Positions 24,301 to 32,987 of a stretch of DNA of 64,000 bases are shown piece after piece (the stretch's first letter is position 1; each line of letters begins with the position of its first letter). The stretch covers positions 810,359 through 874,358 of the forward strand of contig NZ_VLLL01000005.1 of assembly GCF_007994225.1 (NCBI RefSeq), written 5' to 3'. Source of the DNA: Stackebrandtia albiflava. GTDB lineage: Bacteria; Actinomycetota; Actinomycetes; Mycobacteriales; Micromonosporaceae. The notes under the pieces were generated by a model. The model was not told the DNA's origin. It saw nothing but the letters and a program-made list of their open reading frames with translations, and made no database searches. Both the position numbers and the translations under genes were made by a program.

Positions 24301-25605
24301 GTGGCCCGGCCGATGAGGTGGGCACTGGCGAAGGTCGCCATCGCCACCACGTCGATGGTGGCGTTGGCGTTCTGCATCCCGCTCGCCCTGGTCAGCCGCC
24401 AGGTCGCCGAGGAGCGGGCGATGGCCGAGGCGCGTGAATCCGCCGCCGCCATGGTGACGGTGCTGGCGGCCACCGACGACCCCGTCGCCCTGCGTCGCGC
24501 GGTCGCCGCCGACCACGCCGGAGCGGCCGACCGGTTGGCGGTCCACCTGCCCGGACACGGGGTGATCGGGGCCAGCCACGTCGACCTCGCGCAGGTGCGC
24601 CGGGTCTCCGCGGCCGCCGAGACCGCGACCGTCCCGGGCGAGGGAGGCGTGGTGTACCTGCGAGCGGTGCTGCTGCCCGGTGAACAGGTCGCCGTGGTGG
24701 AGGTGTACATCCCCGACGAGCGGTTGACCCACGGTGTGGCGACCGCGTGGTGGACGCTGTCGATCGTGGCGGTCCTGCTCGTCGCGATCTCGGTCGGGAT
24801 GGCCGACCGGCTCGCCGCGAAGGTCGTCAGGGCCGCGACCTCACTGGCCGCCGCCGCCACCCGGCTCGGAGCCGGCGACCTCACGGTGCGGGTCCGGCCC
24901 GCCGGCCCCGACGAGCTCGTGGAGGCGGGGGAGGCGTTCAACAGCATGGCCGACCGGGTGGTGAGCGTGGTGGACGCGGAACGGGAACTCGTCGCCGACC
25001 TGTCCCACCGGCTCCGCACCCCGCTCACCGCCCTGCGCCTCGACGGCGAGGCACTGCCCGACACCCCGGACGGCCGCCGGATCCGGGCGAGCGTGGACGC
25101 GCTGGAGGCCGAGGTGGACGCGGTCATCGCCGGTGCACGTCGTTCGGTGGCCGACCGGGGACCCGCACACGCACAGGTCGCCGAGATCCTCGCGGAGCGG
25201 ATCGCCCTGTGGGGCATGCTCGCCGAGGACTACGGCAGGCGTTTCGAGGTCGAGGGACTGGACGCACCGGTGTGGGTGCGCCTGTCGCGGGACGACGTCA
25301 CGTCCTGCCTCGACGCCCTCATCGGCAACGTCTTCGCGCACACCCCGCAGGACGCGCCGTTCGCGGTGCGGCTGGACCCGGTGGCGGGCCGGTTGGCGGT
25401 CGAAGACGGCGGTCCCGGTATCGACGACCCGATCTCCGCCCTCACCAGGGGCAAGAGCGGTGCCGGTTCATCAGGGTTGGGGCTGGACATCGTCGCCCGG
25501 ATGGCGAAGTCGACCGGCGGCCGGTTGCACATCGGCGTCAGCGAGCTGGGCGGGGCCCGCATCGTGTGGTCGTTCGGTGACGCCGTCATCGACGTCGCCG
25601 GTTGA
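24301..25605 (+). CDS. Sensor histidine kinase
   Basis: A 434-residue membrane sensor kinase. Transmembrane segments lie near residues 8-28 and 150-170 and flank an extracytoplasmic sensor of about 120 residues. A HAMP domain follows (ADRLAAKVVRAATSLAAAATRLGAGDL). The phosphoacceptor is in DLSHRLRTPLTALRL near residue 236. The ATP-binding domain has an N-box (IGNVFAHTP), G1 (EDGGPGIDD) and G2 (GSSGLGLDIVARMA). The N-box is slightly degenerate (Asn present, usual NA.. altered). The start is GTG 24301 or ATG 24313. It partners the response regulator just upstream. The last 135 bp overlap the HxlR frame on the opposite strand. Confidence 0.93.
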   Translation: MARPMRWALAKVAIATTSMVALAFCIPLALVSRQVAEERAMAEARESAAAMVTVLAATDDPVALRRAVAADHAGAADRLAVHLPGHGVIGASHVDLAQVRRVSAAAETATVPGEGGVVYLRAVLLPGEQVAVVEVYIPDERLTHGVATAWWTLSIVAVLLVAISVGMADRLAAKVVRAATSLAAAATRLGAGDLTVRVRPAGPDELVEAGEAFNSMADRVVSVVDAERELVADLSHRLRTPLTALRLDGEALPDTPDGRRIRASVDALEAEVDAVIAGARRSVADRGPAHAQVAEILAERIALWGMLAEDYGRRFEVEGLDAPVWVRLSRDDVTSCLDALIGNVFAHTPQDAPFAVRLDPVAGRLAVEDGGPGIDDPISALTRGKSGAGSSGLGLDIVARMAKSTGGRLHIGVSELGGARIVWSFGDAVIDVAG

Positions 25606-26115
25606 GGCGGACCCCGCCGAACGCCGCGCGATCGCCTTCAGATACCCCGCCTGCAGCCGTTCCCTGACGGTGGGGCCGCCGGGTTCGGGGGCCGGGGCGC
25701 CGAGGTGTTCGTGCCGCAGCTCCGCCATGAACCGCGTGAGCAGCTCCGGTCCGCCCTCGGTGAGCAGCCTCGCCCGGATCGACAGCGCGTCGCTTACGGG
25801 AAGCCACCGAGAACCCCACGCTCCCAACGCCTCCATTACCGGCAGCAGTGCGATGGCCGGCTCGGTGAGGCTGTACACGGCCTTCTGCCGGTGTCCCGGG
25901 TCGGGCGACCGGGTCAACATGCCGAGTCCGACGAGTCGCTTCAGCCGTGCCGACAGGATGTTGGAGGCGATGCCCTCCTCGGAGTTGAGCAGCAGCTCAC
26001 GGAAGTGCCGCCTGCCGCCGAAGATCATGTCGCGCAGGATGAGCAGGGTCCATCTGTCGCCGAAGACCTCCAGTGAGAGGTTGATCGGGCATTCCGAGCG
26101 GTGGTTGTCGGGCAT
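25471..26115 (-). CDS. HxlR-family transcriptional regulator
   Basis: A 214-residue winged-helix regulator of the HxlR family. The N-terminal CPINLSLEVFGDRWTLLILRDMIFGGRRHFRELL and the later ASNILSARLKRLVGLGMLTRSPDPGHRQKAVYSLTE are characteristic, including the conserved N-terminal Cys used for redox or electrophile sensing in some members. About 45 residues at the C-terminus are read antisense to the kinase gene and look non-native, so the conserved protein effectively ends near residue 170. The start is ATG 26115. It is divergent from a reductase-like gene, a common HxlR arrangement, and probably represses it. Confidence 0.85.
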   Translation of the reverse strand: MPDNHRSECPINLSLEVFGDRWTLLILRDMIFGGRRHFRELLLNSEEGIASNILSARLKRLVGLGMLTRSPDPGHRQKAVYSLTEPAIALLPVMEALGAWGSRWLPVSDALSIRARLLTEGGPELLTRFMAELRHEHLGAPAPEPGGPTVRERLQAGYLKAIARRSAGSASTGDVDDGVTERPHDAGPAQLADADVQPAAGRLRHPGDDVQPQP

Positions 26116-26226
26116 CGTCCTACTCCGGGCTACTGGTTGCATTCCGAGATCAGTCTACTAGGCTGGGGCCGATGGCGGAACACCACCAGTGGGCCTCCGG
26201 AGCCACACACACGATGGGAGACACCG

Positions 26227-26787
26227 ATGGGAAGACTCGTCTACTCGACGATCGGATCACTCGACGGGTACGCCGCCGACCCCGACGGCGACTTCACCTG
26301 GGCCGAACCCACCGAGGAGGTACTGGAGTTCCTCAACGAGACGGAACGCCCCGTCGGCACCTACCTGTACGGGCGCCGCATGTACGACATGATGGCCTAC
26401 TGGGAGAACGCGCAGGACGAACCCGGCCTCTCGCCCGCGAGTCGTGAGTACACCCGGATCTGGCAGGCCGCCGACAAGATCGTGTACTCCACGACCCTCG
26501 ACCGGGTCACCACCGGCGCGACCCGCATCGAACGGCACTTCGACCCCGACCTGATCCGGCGTCTCAAGGCCGAATCCCCCCGCGACATCGGCATCGGCGG
26601 ACCCACGATCGCCGCCGAGGCGATCACGGCGGGACTCGTCGACGAGTACCAGCTCTACGTCATCCCGATGCTGGTGGGCGGTGGGCTGCAGATACTGCCG
26701 CCCGGAATCCGGATCTCACTGGACCTCCTGGAGGAGCGGCGGTTCAGCGGCGGCACCGTGTTCCTGCGCTACCGGGTCGCCTCCTGA
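26227..26787 (+). CDS. Dihydrofolate reductase-like/RibD-C domain protein
   Basis: A 186-residue protein of the DHFR-like RibD C-terminal family. Signature pieces are MGRLVYSTIGSLDGYAADPDG, GTYLYGRRMYDMMAYWE, DKIVYSTTLDRV and IGIGGPTIAAEAITAGLVDEYQLYVIPMLVGGG. It would bind NADPH and reduce an unknown small molecule. Such proteins commonly sit next to regulators in actinobacteria. GGGAG lies 6 nt upstream of ATG 26227. The divergent HxlR gene and a short inverted repeat between them suggest induction by a compound sensed by HxlR. It is followed by an 18-bp perfect terminator stem. Confidence 0.88.
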   Translation: MGRLVYSTIGSLDGYAADPDGDFTWAEPTEEVLEFLNETERPVGTYLYGRRMYDMMAYWENAQDEPGLSPASREYTRIWQAADKIVYSTTLDRVTTGATRIERHFDPDLIRRLKAESPRDIGIGGPTIAAEAITAGLVDEYQLYVIPMLVGGGLQILPPGIRISLDLLEERRFSGGTVFLRYRVAS

Positions 26788-26789
26788 CA

Positions 26790-26831
26790 CGACGGCGGCC
26801 CCGCGGATTCCGTTCCGCGGGGCCGCCGTCG
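26790..26831. terminator. Bidirectional terminator, 18-bp perfect stem
   Basis: Arms at 26790-26807 and 26814-26831 are perfectly complementary (core GGCGGCCCCGCGGA) around the 6-nt loop TTCCGT. It lies between the convergent DHFR-like and L,D-transpeptidase genes. It is the strongest hairpin in the window. Confidence 0.85.
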
Positions 26832-26838
26832 AGCCGTT

Positions 26839-28080
26839 TCAGTCGTCGTCGGTCTGAGTGGTGTCCGGGGGCTCCAGGTAGCTGCCCTCCAGGAACTCCT
26901 CCCAGCTCAGGTCGTAGGCGGTGAAGCCGTCACCGTAGGGCAACTCCACGCCCGTGCCGGTCACGATCACCGGGTCGCCGACGCGGGTGAAGTTGAAGAT
27001 CCACTCCGAGTCGGCGGGGGAGGCGTTCACGCAGCCGTGCGAGACGTTCCGCACGCCCTGATCGCCCACCGACCACGGCGCCGAGTGGATGAACTGCCCA
27101 CTCCAGGTCAACCGCTGCGCCCACTGGATGTCGGTGATGTAGCAGTCCTCACCGTCCTCCTCGCCGTTGCAGCCGGGTTCGTTCGTGGTGTCGAACACCG
27201 TCTCGGCGAGCTTCTCCATCACGATCATCGTGCCGGAGTAGGAGGGACTGCTGTCCTTGCCCAGGCTGATCGGCATGGTCTTGACGACCTCGCCGTTCTC
27301 CATGGCCACCATCTGCTTGGTCTCGTTGCTGACCTCCACCGACCGCGCGGTGCCGCTGATGTGTACCGTCTGCGTGATGTCGGCCTCGCCGTACACCCCG
27401 CCGCCCAACGGCATCCCGCCGATGGCGGCGCGCACCTCGATCACCGTGCCGGGCTGCCAGTACTCCTGAGGCCGGTATTCGAGGTGGTTGCCGCTGAACC
27501 AGTGCCACGCGCCCGGCTGCGGCGGGTCGCTCTTCACGAACAGCCGCCGTTCGACGTTGGCGCGTTCCTCCTCGGGAACCGAGAACTCACGCGGGAAGTC
27601 GAGCATGATCGGCGTCGCCTGGCCGTACTCGTATTCCGAACCGTTCCAGATCGAGGCGAACATCTGGTTCCCCGGACTCGCCATGGTCGTGAACGTCGTC
27701 TCGGTGGTCACCGGGATCTCGTCGGCGTCCACGGCGGTCACCGCGGCGGTGTAGGTGGTCTCGTACTCCAGGGGTGACGAGGGAACCCAACTCGTGCCGT
27801 CCGGACGCAGCTCACCCTCCACGGGTTCGCCACCCTCCGGTTGCAGAACCACCTCGGTGACCTCGCCGGCCTCGACCTCCACACCGATCTCGGTGCTGAC
27901 CGGGGCCTCCTCGGTCCCGGTCTCGGGCGAGACCGTGAGCTGCGCGGCCGACTCGGGCGGGGGCTCCTCGCCCTTACCGTCCACGAGCTTGGCGTCGGCG
28001 CCGCACGCGGCCAGCCCACCGGCGACGAGCACTCCCGCGCCGAACGCCATCAAGGCACGACGAAACTTCCGGCTTCCCAT
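26839..28080 (-). CDS. L,D-transpeptidase lipoprotein (YkuD/LdtMt2-like)
   Basis: A 413-residue exported peptidoglycan cross-linking enzyme. A lipobox (LAAC, Cys 26) ends the signal sequence, so it is a predicted lipoprotein. Residues 45-250 form Ig-like domains as in mycobacterial LdtMt2. The YkuD catalytic domain (about 255-380) has HSAPWSVGDQGVRNVSHGCVN, with the catalytic Cys and the preceding His and Ser. It makes 3-3 cross-links between diaminopimelate residues, which are insensitive to most beta-lactams except carbapenems. The start is ATG 28080. It lies just downstream of another cell-wall protein gene and near the mur cluster, consistent with a role in envelope remodelling. Confidence 0.92.
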   Translation of the reverse strand: MGSRKFRRALMAFGAGVLVAGGLAACGADAKLVDGKGEEPPPESAAQLTVSPETGTEEAPVSTEIGVEVEAGEVTEVVLQPEGGEPVEGELRPDGTSWVPSSPLEYETTYTAAVTAVDADEIPVTTETTFTTMASPGNQMFASIWNGSEYEYGQATPIMLDFPREFSVPEEERANVERRLFVKSDPPQPGAWHWFSGNHLEYRPQEYWQPGTVIEVRAAIGGMPLGGGVYGEADITQTVHISGTARSVEVSNETKQMVAMENGEVVKTMPISLGKDSSPSYSGTMIVMEKLAETVFDTTNEPGCNGEEDGEDCYITDIQWAQRLTWSGQFIHSAPWSVGDQGVRNVSHGCVNASPADSEWIFNFTRVGDPVIVTGTGVELPYGDGFTAYDLSWEEFLEGSYLEPPDTTQTDDD

Positions 28081-29335
28081 GGGTAGCAACGGTACACACC
28101 ACGGACACCCCAAACCGCCCCGCTGTACCCGTGCAGGCGGGGGACATGTCCGAAGTCACCGCATTTACACCGGTATATCCGCCGTCTCGGCGGGCGGGCC
28201 GACCGGTTCGGTGGAGGGGGCCTCGGCCGAACCGGCGTGACGGTAATCGCATCGACAGATGCACGTGGTTCGTGTGGTCGCTCGACGGGTCTCCACCGCC
28301 GCCGTTGTACGCGATCCACCCCTGCGCCGGGTCCCAGTACTGGTTGTACCAGATGACGTACATGACCCCCAGCGCACTGGCGTTCTCCACGAACCACGCC
28401 GCGAGGTTGTCGCCGTACTCCTTGTCCGCGCCCACCGCCACGCCGCCGAACCCCTGAGACGGCTGCACCGAGAAGTCACACGCCCGCCCCAACGGGTGTT
28501 CGCCGAACGTCCCGCCCCGGTAACAGGAGACGAAACGCTGGAAACCACTGATCTGCGCCTGCTGCAGCGCGTGCAGTGTGCGCGGGGTCAGGCAACCCGA
28601 TGCCGGGGTCGGGTCGTCGACCGAGCAGCTCTCATAGGGCAGGGACCCGTCGGTGTTGCGAGGTGCCGGATCCGCGGCACGGAAGTCACCGGGGGAGGGA
28701 CCGGTGGTGGCGTTACCGCCGTTGGCGGCGATGGCCGACGCGGCGGCGTCCCGGGCGTCACGCAGATCGTCCAACGCCTTCTCGGCCGCGGCGATCTCGT
28801 CCTCCAGGCTCTGCTTCTCGGCCTCCAGGTCCTCCTTCGACTCCCTGAGCTCACGCAGCTTGATGCCGCTCTGGTCACCGAGATAACTCACCGTCGTCAG
28901 ACCGTCGATCGCCACGTCCGGCGAACCGGTCGACAGGATCGCCGTCGCGGACGACAGCGACCGCGTGGTGTACAGGACCTCCGCGAAGTCGTTGACCTCG
29001 GCGGTCAACGTCTCGATCTCGGCCTCGCTCTCGGTGATCGTCTCCTTGATCTCCTCCTGGCGGGTCTCCGACGCCGCCAGGGCCTCCTCGGCAGCCAGGT
29101 ACTCCTCGATGGCCGCCGACAGGTCACCGCCCAGGTCCGACTCACCCTCCGCGGGATCGGCGACCGCCGGAGACGACAACAGCAGCACGATCGAGGCGAC
29201 GGCCGCGATCAGGAAACGAACCGGGAGACGGGACGGGACGGCCGCCGACGGCACGGGGGAGACGGCGGGGCACCGCGTGCCCACGCGACGACGCCGATCG
29301 ATACGACCGGCACCGTGATGCCTGTCAGGGGTCAC
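27974..29335 (-). CDS. Secreted coiled-coil protein with M15/VldE-like C-terminal domain; possible 3' frameshift
   Basis: A 453-residue frame. A signal anchor (FLIAAVASIVLLLSSPAVAD) is preceded by an unusually long basic N-region. Residues 65-195 are a strong coiled coil rich in Glu/Ala (EEIKETITESEAEIETLTAEV). The C-terminal domain has EHPLGRACDFSV and DHTNHVHLS, His/Asp zinc-ligand motifs of D-Ala-D-Ala-type peptidases. GTG 29335 has AAGGA 7 nt upstream. After HVHLSM the frame becomes Arg-rich and runs 107 bp into the transpeptidase gene. A shift to the next frame near 28244 gives a better-looking tail (AEAPSTEPVGPPAETADIPV) ending at 28165. I suspect a one-base frameshift or sequence error. 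Confidence 0.75.
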   Translation of the reverse strand: MTPDRHHGAGRIDRRRRVGTRCPAVSPVPSAAVPSRLPVRFLIAAVASIVLLLSSPAVADPAEGESDLGGDLSAAIEEYLAAEEALAASETRQEEIKETITESEAEIETLTAEVNDFAEVLYTTRSLSSATAILSTGSPDVAIDGLTTVSYLGDQSGIKLRELRESKEDLEAEKQSLEDEIAAAEKALDDLRDARDAAASAIAANGGNATTGPSPGDFRAADPAPRNTDGSLPYESCSVDDPTPASGCLTPRTLHALQQAQISGFQRFVSCYRGGTFGEHPLGRACDFSVQPSQGFGGVAVGADKEYGDNLAAWFVENASALGVMYVIWYNQYWDPAQGWIAYNGGGGDPSSDHTNHVHLSMRLPSRRFGRGPLHRTGRPARRDGGYTGVNAVTSDMSPACTGTAGRFGVSVVCTVATHGKPEVSSCLDGVRRGSARRRWAGRVRRRRQARGR

Positions 29336-29528
29336 GTACACGTCCTTCTTCGTCGACCGCTTACCGGGTTAGCTGTCGGGTTCGGGCCGAAGCCGCCCTA
29401 CCGCGCGGCGGACGGGAGGCCGCGCCGCGTACGGATTCACCCCTGCCCCGCCTCGGGCGGAGCGGTGGTTCCCCGGCTCGCCCGTCACCGGGCGACTCAG
29501 CGGTGGCCGCCCCCGCCACACGGTGTGG

Positions 29529-29553
29529 GGCGCTGGTGGTGACGACCAGCGCC
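29529..29553. terminator. Hairpin in the BTAD-to-VldE-like gap
   Basis: GGCGCTGGT and ACCAGCGCC form a perfect 9-bp stem with a 7-nt loop. The remainder of 29336-29601 shows no gene I can support. Confidence 0.45.
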
Positions 29554-29569
29554 AGACTAGATCCCGCCG

Positions 29570-29594
29570 GCGGACCCGATCGACGCGGGTCCGC
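29570..29594 (-). terminator. Terminator of the BTAD regulator gene
   Basis: GCGGACCCG (29570-29578) pairs perfectly with CGGGTCCGC (29586-29594), immediately after the stop codon at 29602. There is no U tract. Confidence 0.6.
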
Positions 29595-29601
29595 CACCGC
29601 C

Positions 29602-31209
29602 TTACTCGTTCAACGCCGCGACCACCTCCTTGACCCCGGCGTCGTCGTCGATGGACGTGAATATCTCAAGGGCCGCCTCCAGGGACGACACCGCGGCGGT
29701 CTCGTCACCACACGCCCGGTGCAGTGAACCGAACCGCTGCCGCACGTGAGCCTCACGGTGCCGGTCCTGGGAGTCGACCGCCAGCCGCAACGCCTGCTCC
29801 AACTCGCTGCGCGCCCCGGTCAGGTTGTCCAGTGACAGGAAGGTCCCCGCCAACGCCCACCGGGCGTAACCCTCGCCGAACGGGTCGCCGATCCCCTGCA
29901 ACTGCTCGGCGGCGTCCCTGAACAGCGACGCGGCCTCGGCGTTGTCCCCGGTGAACCTGGCGACCGCACCGAGACCACACACCGCCAACGCCGCCTCGCG
30001 GTCGTTGCCCAACGCCCGGGCCAGCACCCTCGCGACGTCGAAACACTCGTGAGCGCCCGGGAAGTCGTCGGTGTAGATGTGCCACTGCCCCAGGCCGCGG
30101 AGCATCGTCGCCTCACCCTCGGTGTCGCCGCACTTGCGGGCCGCGACCAACGCGATCCGCGCGCAGCGCCGCCAGTCGTCCAGGCGGATCTTGAAGTCCA
30201 GATACGGCACCAGGGCCGCCGACAACCGCCACGCCGACGACGCCAGACCGGCCGTCGCGGCCTGACGGACCAGCGCCATGATGTCCTCGCAGTTGTCGGC
30301 CAGCCACGTCAACGGATCCGGTGGTGCCGGAACCCTGGGCGAGGCCAGACCGGTCGTCGTCATCGCGAACGGGCTCGCAGGCAGCTTCGCCACCGCCGCC
30401 TCCACGACCGCCTGCCGCTCGGTGCAGGTCCGCCGCAGTTCGGCCGTGCGCACGTCGGTGTGCCTCGCCCGCGCGGTGGGCGCTCCCAGCAGCCGCCGGT
30501 GCACCTGCTGCGACTCCTCGCTGGGCTCGATGCCCAGTTCGTCCGCCAGCGTGGCGCGCAGCCTGCCGTAGGTGTCGATGGCCTCGGCGCGCTGACCGGC
30601 ACTCGACTGCGCGGTCATGAGTTGACGCCACAGACTCTCCCGCAGCGGATGCTCGGCGATGAGGCCGCGGAGTTCGCCGATGGCGTCGGCGTGCTGTCCG
30701 TTATGGACGTAGAGAACGGCGCGTTCCTCAAGCGCGTCGAGCCGGGTGTCAATGAGCTTCTGGATATATGGAATCCACGGCGGCGGACCCTTGATATCCG
30801 CCAGAGGTTCACCACGCCAGAGTTTCAGGGCGCGGTCGTACACGGCGATCGCCTCGGCGACGTGTCCCTGGCTCGCGTCGTGCCGGGCTTGCGCGAGCAG
30901 ATCGGTGAACACCTGGACGTCGAGTTCGCCGGGCTTGACGTGCAGGACGTATCCGCTGCGCAACCGGTTGAGCCGGCCGTGCAGGGCGCGCCGCAGCACG
31001 GTGACGTAGGAATACAGGTTGGCGCTGGCGGACTTGGGAGGCTGAGCACCCCAGACGACGTCCATGAACCTGTCGAGCGGCAGTTGTTCGCCCGGGGTCA
31101 AGAGGAATGTCGCCAACATCCGTCGTGGTTTCAAACCGCCGAGCGGTGCGTCGTGGCCGTTGACTCGTGCGGTGAGTGCTCCTAAAAGGCCGAATTCGAA
31201 CTCAGGCAT
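29602..31209 (-). CDS. BTAD/SARP-family transcriptional regulator with TPR-like C-terminus
   Basis: A 535-residue regulator of the AfsR/SARP type without the NB-ARC ATPase domain. Residues 1-95 form an OmpR-like winged helix (FGLLGALTARVNG, GGLKPRRMLATFLLTPGEQLPLDRFMDVVWG, SANLYSYVTVLRRAL). Residues 96-245 are the bacterial transcriptional activator domain (AVYDRALKLWRGEPLADI, LWRQLMTAQSSAGQRAEAIDTYGRLRATLADELGIEPS). The rest consists of TPR-like helices. Such regulators bind heptameric direct repeats and often control secondary metabolism. GAGGA precedes ATG 31209 by 7 nt. An AT-rich TATATA island upstream (31258-31263) is a likely promoter. Its target is unknown; it is divergent from murE. 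Confidence 0.9.
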   Translation of the reverse strand: MPEFEFGLLGALTARVNGHDAPLGGLKPRRMLATFLLTPGEQLPLDRFMDVVWGAQPPKSASANLYSYVTVLRRALHGRLNRLRSGYVLHVKPGELDVQVFTDLLAQARHDASQGHVAEAIAVYDRALKLWRGEPLADIKGPPPWIPYIQKLIDTRLDALEERAVLYVHNGQHADAIGELRGLIAEHPLRESLWRQLMTAQSSAGQRAEAIDTYGRLRATLADELGIEPSEESQQVHRRLLGAPTARARHTDVRTAELRRTCTERQAVVEAAVAKLPASPFAMTTTGLASPRVPAPPDPLTWLADNCEDIMALVRQAATAGLASSAWRLSAALVPYLDFKIRLDDWRRCARIALVAARKCGDTEGEATMLRGLGQWHIYTDDFPGAHECFDVARVLARALGNDREAALAVCGLGAVARFTGDNAEAASLFRDAAEQLQGIGDPFGEGYARWALAGTFLSLDNLTGARSELEQALRLAVDSQDRHREAHVRQRFGSLHRACGDETAAVSSLEAALEIFTSIDDDAGVKEVVAALNE

Positions 31210-31441
31210 TGTGGGTTCCTCTTCCGGTGTCAATCGGGATGCCGGTGTTGTAGAGCATTTATATACACCCGCGGACAGGTCCTTGGGAACCCCTGAAAAC
31301 CAGAAACGTCACGGAATCGTCCATGGACGCCGACCCGAGCCCATTGACAACGTTCTATCCGGTTGTGGATCGGTGACGCCCCCGGCGGGTGAAACCGGCG
31401 GATGCCGGTTCCCGCCCGGCCCGGCGCGATATCGTCGCCGG

Positions 31442-32926
31442 GTGCTTGGTTTCCCACGTCCCGCGCAGGTCAGCCCGACATCACTGGCCGACCTGGCCGC
31501 GTCACTGTCGGTGTCCGTCGAATCCGATGTCCGGGTGACCGGCGTCTCGCTGGCGTCCGCCCGGGTCCTCCCCGGCGACCTCTACGCCGCGCTGCCGGGC
31601 AGCCGCAGCCACGGCGCGCAGTACCTGCCCGAGGCCGTCTCACGCGGCGCCGTCGCCGTCCTGACCGACGAGGTGGGAGCCAAGACCGCCGCCGAGCACG
31701 GCCTGCCGTGCCTGGTGGTCCACTCGCCGCGCGCCGCCGTCGGCCCCGTGGCCGCGCAGGTCTACGGAGACCCCACCGCCCACCTGCGGATCATCGGCAT
31801 CACCGGCACCAACGGCAAGACCTCCACGGCGTACCTGGTGGAGTCCGGGCTGCGCGCCGCCGGACGACGCACCGGGCTGATCGGCACCGTCGAGACCCGC
31901 GTCGGGGACGAGACCATAGTCTCCGAACGCACCACACCCGAGGCCCCCGAACTCCAGGCGCTGTTCGCCTACGCGCGGGAACAGGGCGTCACCGACATCG
32001 TTATGGAGGTGTCCAGTCACGCGCTGGCCCTGCACCGGGCCGACGGCATCCGGTTCGACGCGGGCGGCTTCACCATGTTCGGGCTGGACCACCTCGACTT
32101 CCACCCCGACGTCGAGGACTACTTCGCCGCCAAGGCCATGCTCTTCGACGGCCGCAGCGACACCGAGATCATCAACCTCGACGAACCCGCCACCGAACGA
32201 CTCATCGGACCCGACACCGTCACCTACTCCGTGGGCGAGTCCACCGCCGACTGGTGGGCCTCCGACATCACCGGCGAGGGCTTCGACCAGTCCTTCACCG
32301 TCCACTCCCCCCACGGCGGCACCCACGCCGGATCGGTGCGACTGCCCGGCCGCCACAACGTCGCCAACGCGTTGCTGGCCTACGCCGCCCTCGACGCCGT
32401 CGGCGTCGACGCCGCCACCGCCGTCGCCGGTGTCGCCGCCTGCCCCGGCATCCCGGGCCGGATGGAACTGGTGTCGGGCGACGGACCGGTCCGCGGCGTC
32501 GTCGACTACGCCCACAAACCCGACGCGATCACCGCGGTCCTCCAGGCGTTGCGACCCATCACACCCGGCAGGATCATCGCCGTACTGGGGGCCGGCGGCG
32601 ACCGCGACACCGGTAAACGGCCCATCATGGGCGCGGCGGCGGCCAACCTGGCGGACCTGGTCATCGTCACCGACGACAACCCGCGCAGCGAGGACCCCGC
32701 CGCCATCCGGGCCGGCGTGCTGGCGGGCGTACGCGACACCCCGTACCTGGACGTGGCGGGCCGCGCCGAAGCGGTGGACGAGGCGGTCGGCCTCGCCCGG
32801 CCGGGCGATACGATCGCGCTGCTCGGCAAAGGCCACGAATCGGGCCAGGAGTTGGCCGACCGTACGGTGCCCTTCGACGACAGGCGGATCCTGGCCGAGG
32901 CGTTGCGGGCCGCGGCCGGGGCCTGA
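31442..32926 (+). CDS. murE: UDP-N-acetylmuramoyl-tripeptide synthetase
   Basis: A 494-residue cytosolic Mur ligase that adds the third amino acid to UDP-MurNAc-dipeptide. The P-loop GITGTNGKTSTAYLV is near residue 122, and the motif DNPRSEDP near 410 is the version associated with meso-diaminopimelate rather than lysine. The GTG at 31442 has no ribosome binding site but a TATCGT box 6 nt upstream, so the first gene of the division cluster is probably leaderless. Upstream is a divergent regulator rather than the usual ftsI, so the cluster starts here. A 61-bp gap separates it from murF. Confidence 0.96.
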   Translation: MLGFPRPAQVSPTSLADLAASLSVSVESDVRVTGVSLASARVLPGDLYAALPGSRSHGAQYLPEAVSRGAVAVLTDEVGAKTAAEHGLPCLVVHSPRAAVGPVAAQVYGDPTAHLRIIGITGTNGKTSTAYLVESGLRAAGRRTGLIGTVETRVGDETIVSERTTPEAPELQALFAYAREQGVTDIVMEVSSHALALHRADGIRFDAGGFTMFGLDHLDFHPDVEDYFAAKAMLFDGRSDTEIINLDEPATERLIGPDTVTYSVGESTADWWASDITGEGFDQSFTVHSPHGGTHAGSVRLPGRHNVANALLAYAALDAVGVDAATAVAGVAACPGIPGRMELVSGDGPVRGVVDYAHKPDAITAVLQALRPITPGRIIAVLGAGGDRDTGKRPIMGAAAANLADLVIVTDDNPRSEDPAAIRAGVLAGVRDTPYLDVAGRAEAVDEAVGLARPGDTIALLGKGHESGQELADRTVPFDDRRILAEALRAAAGA

Positions 32927-32987
32927 ACCGCACCGACCGCCGAAAGCCGAGCGCCCGTCGAGCGCACCGGACCGTGAGGAGCCATCA

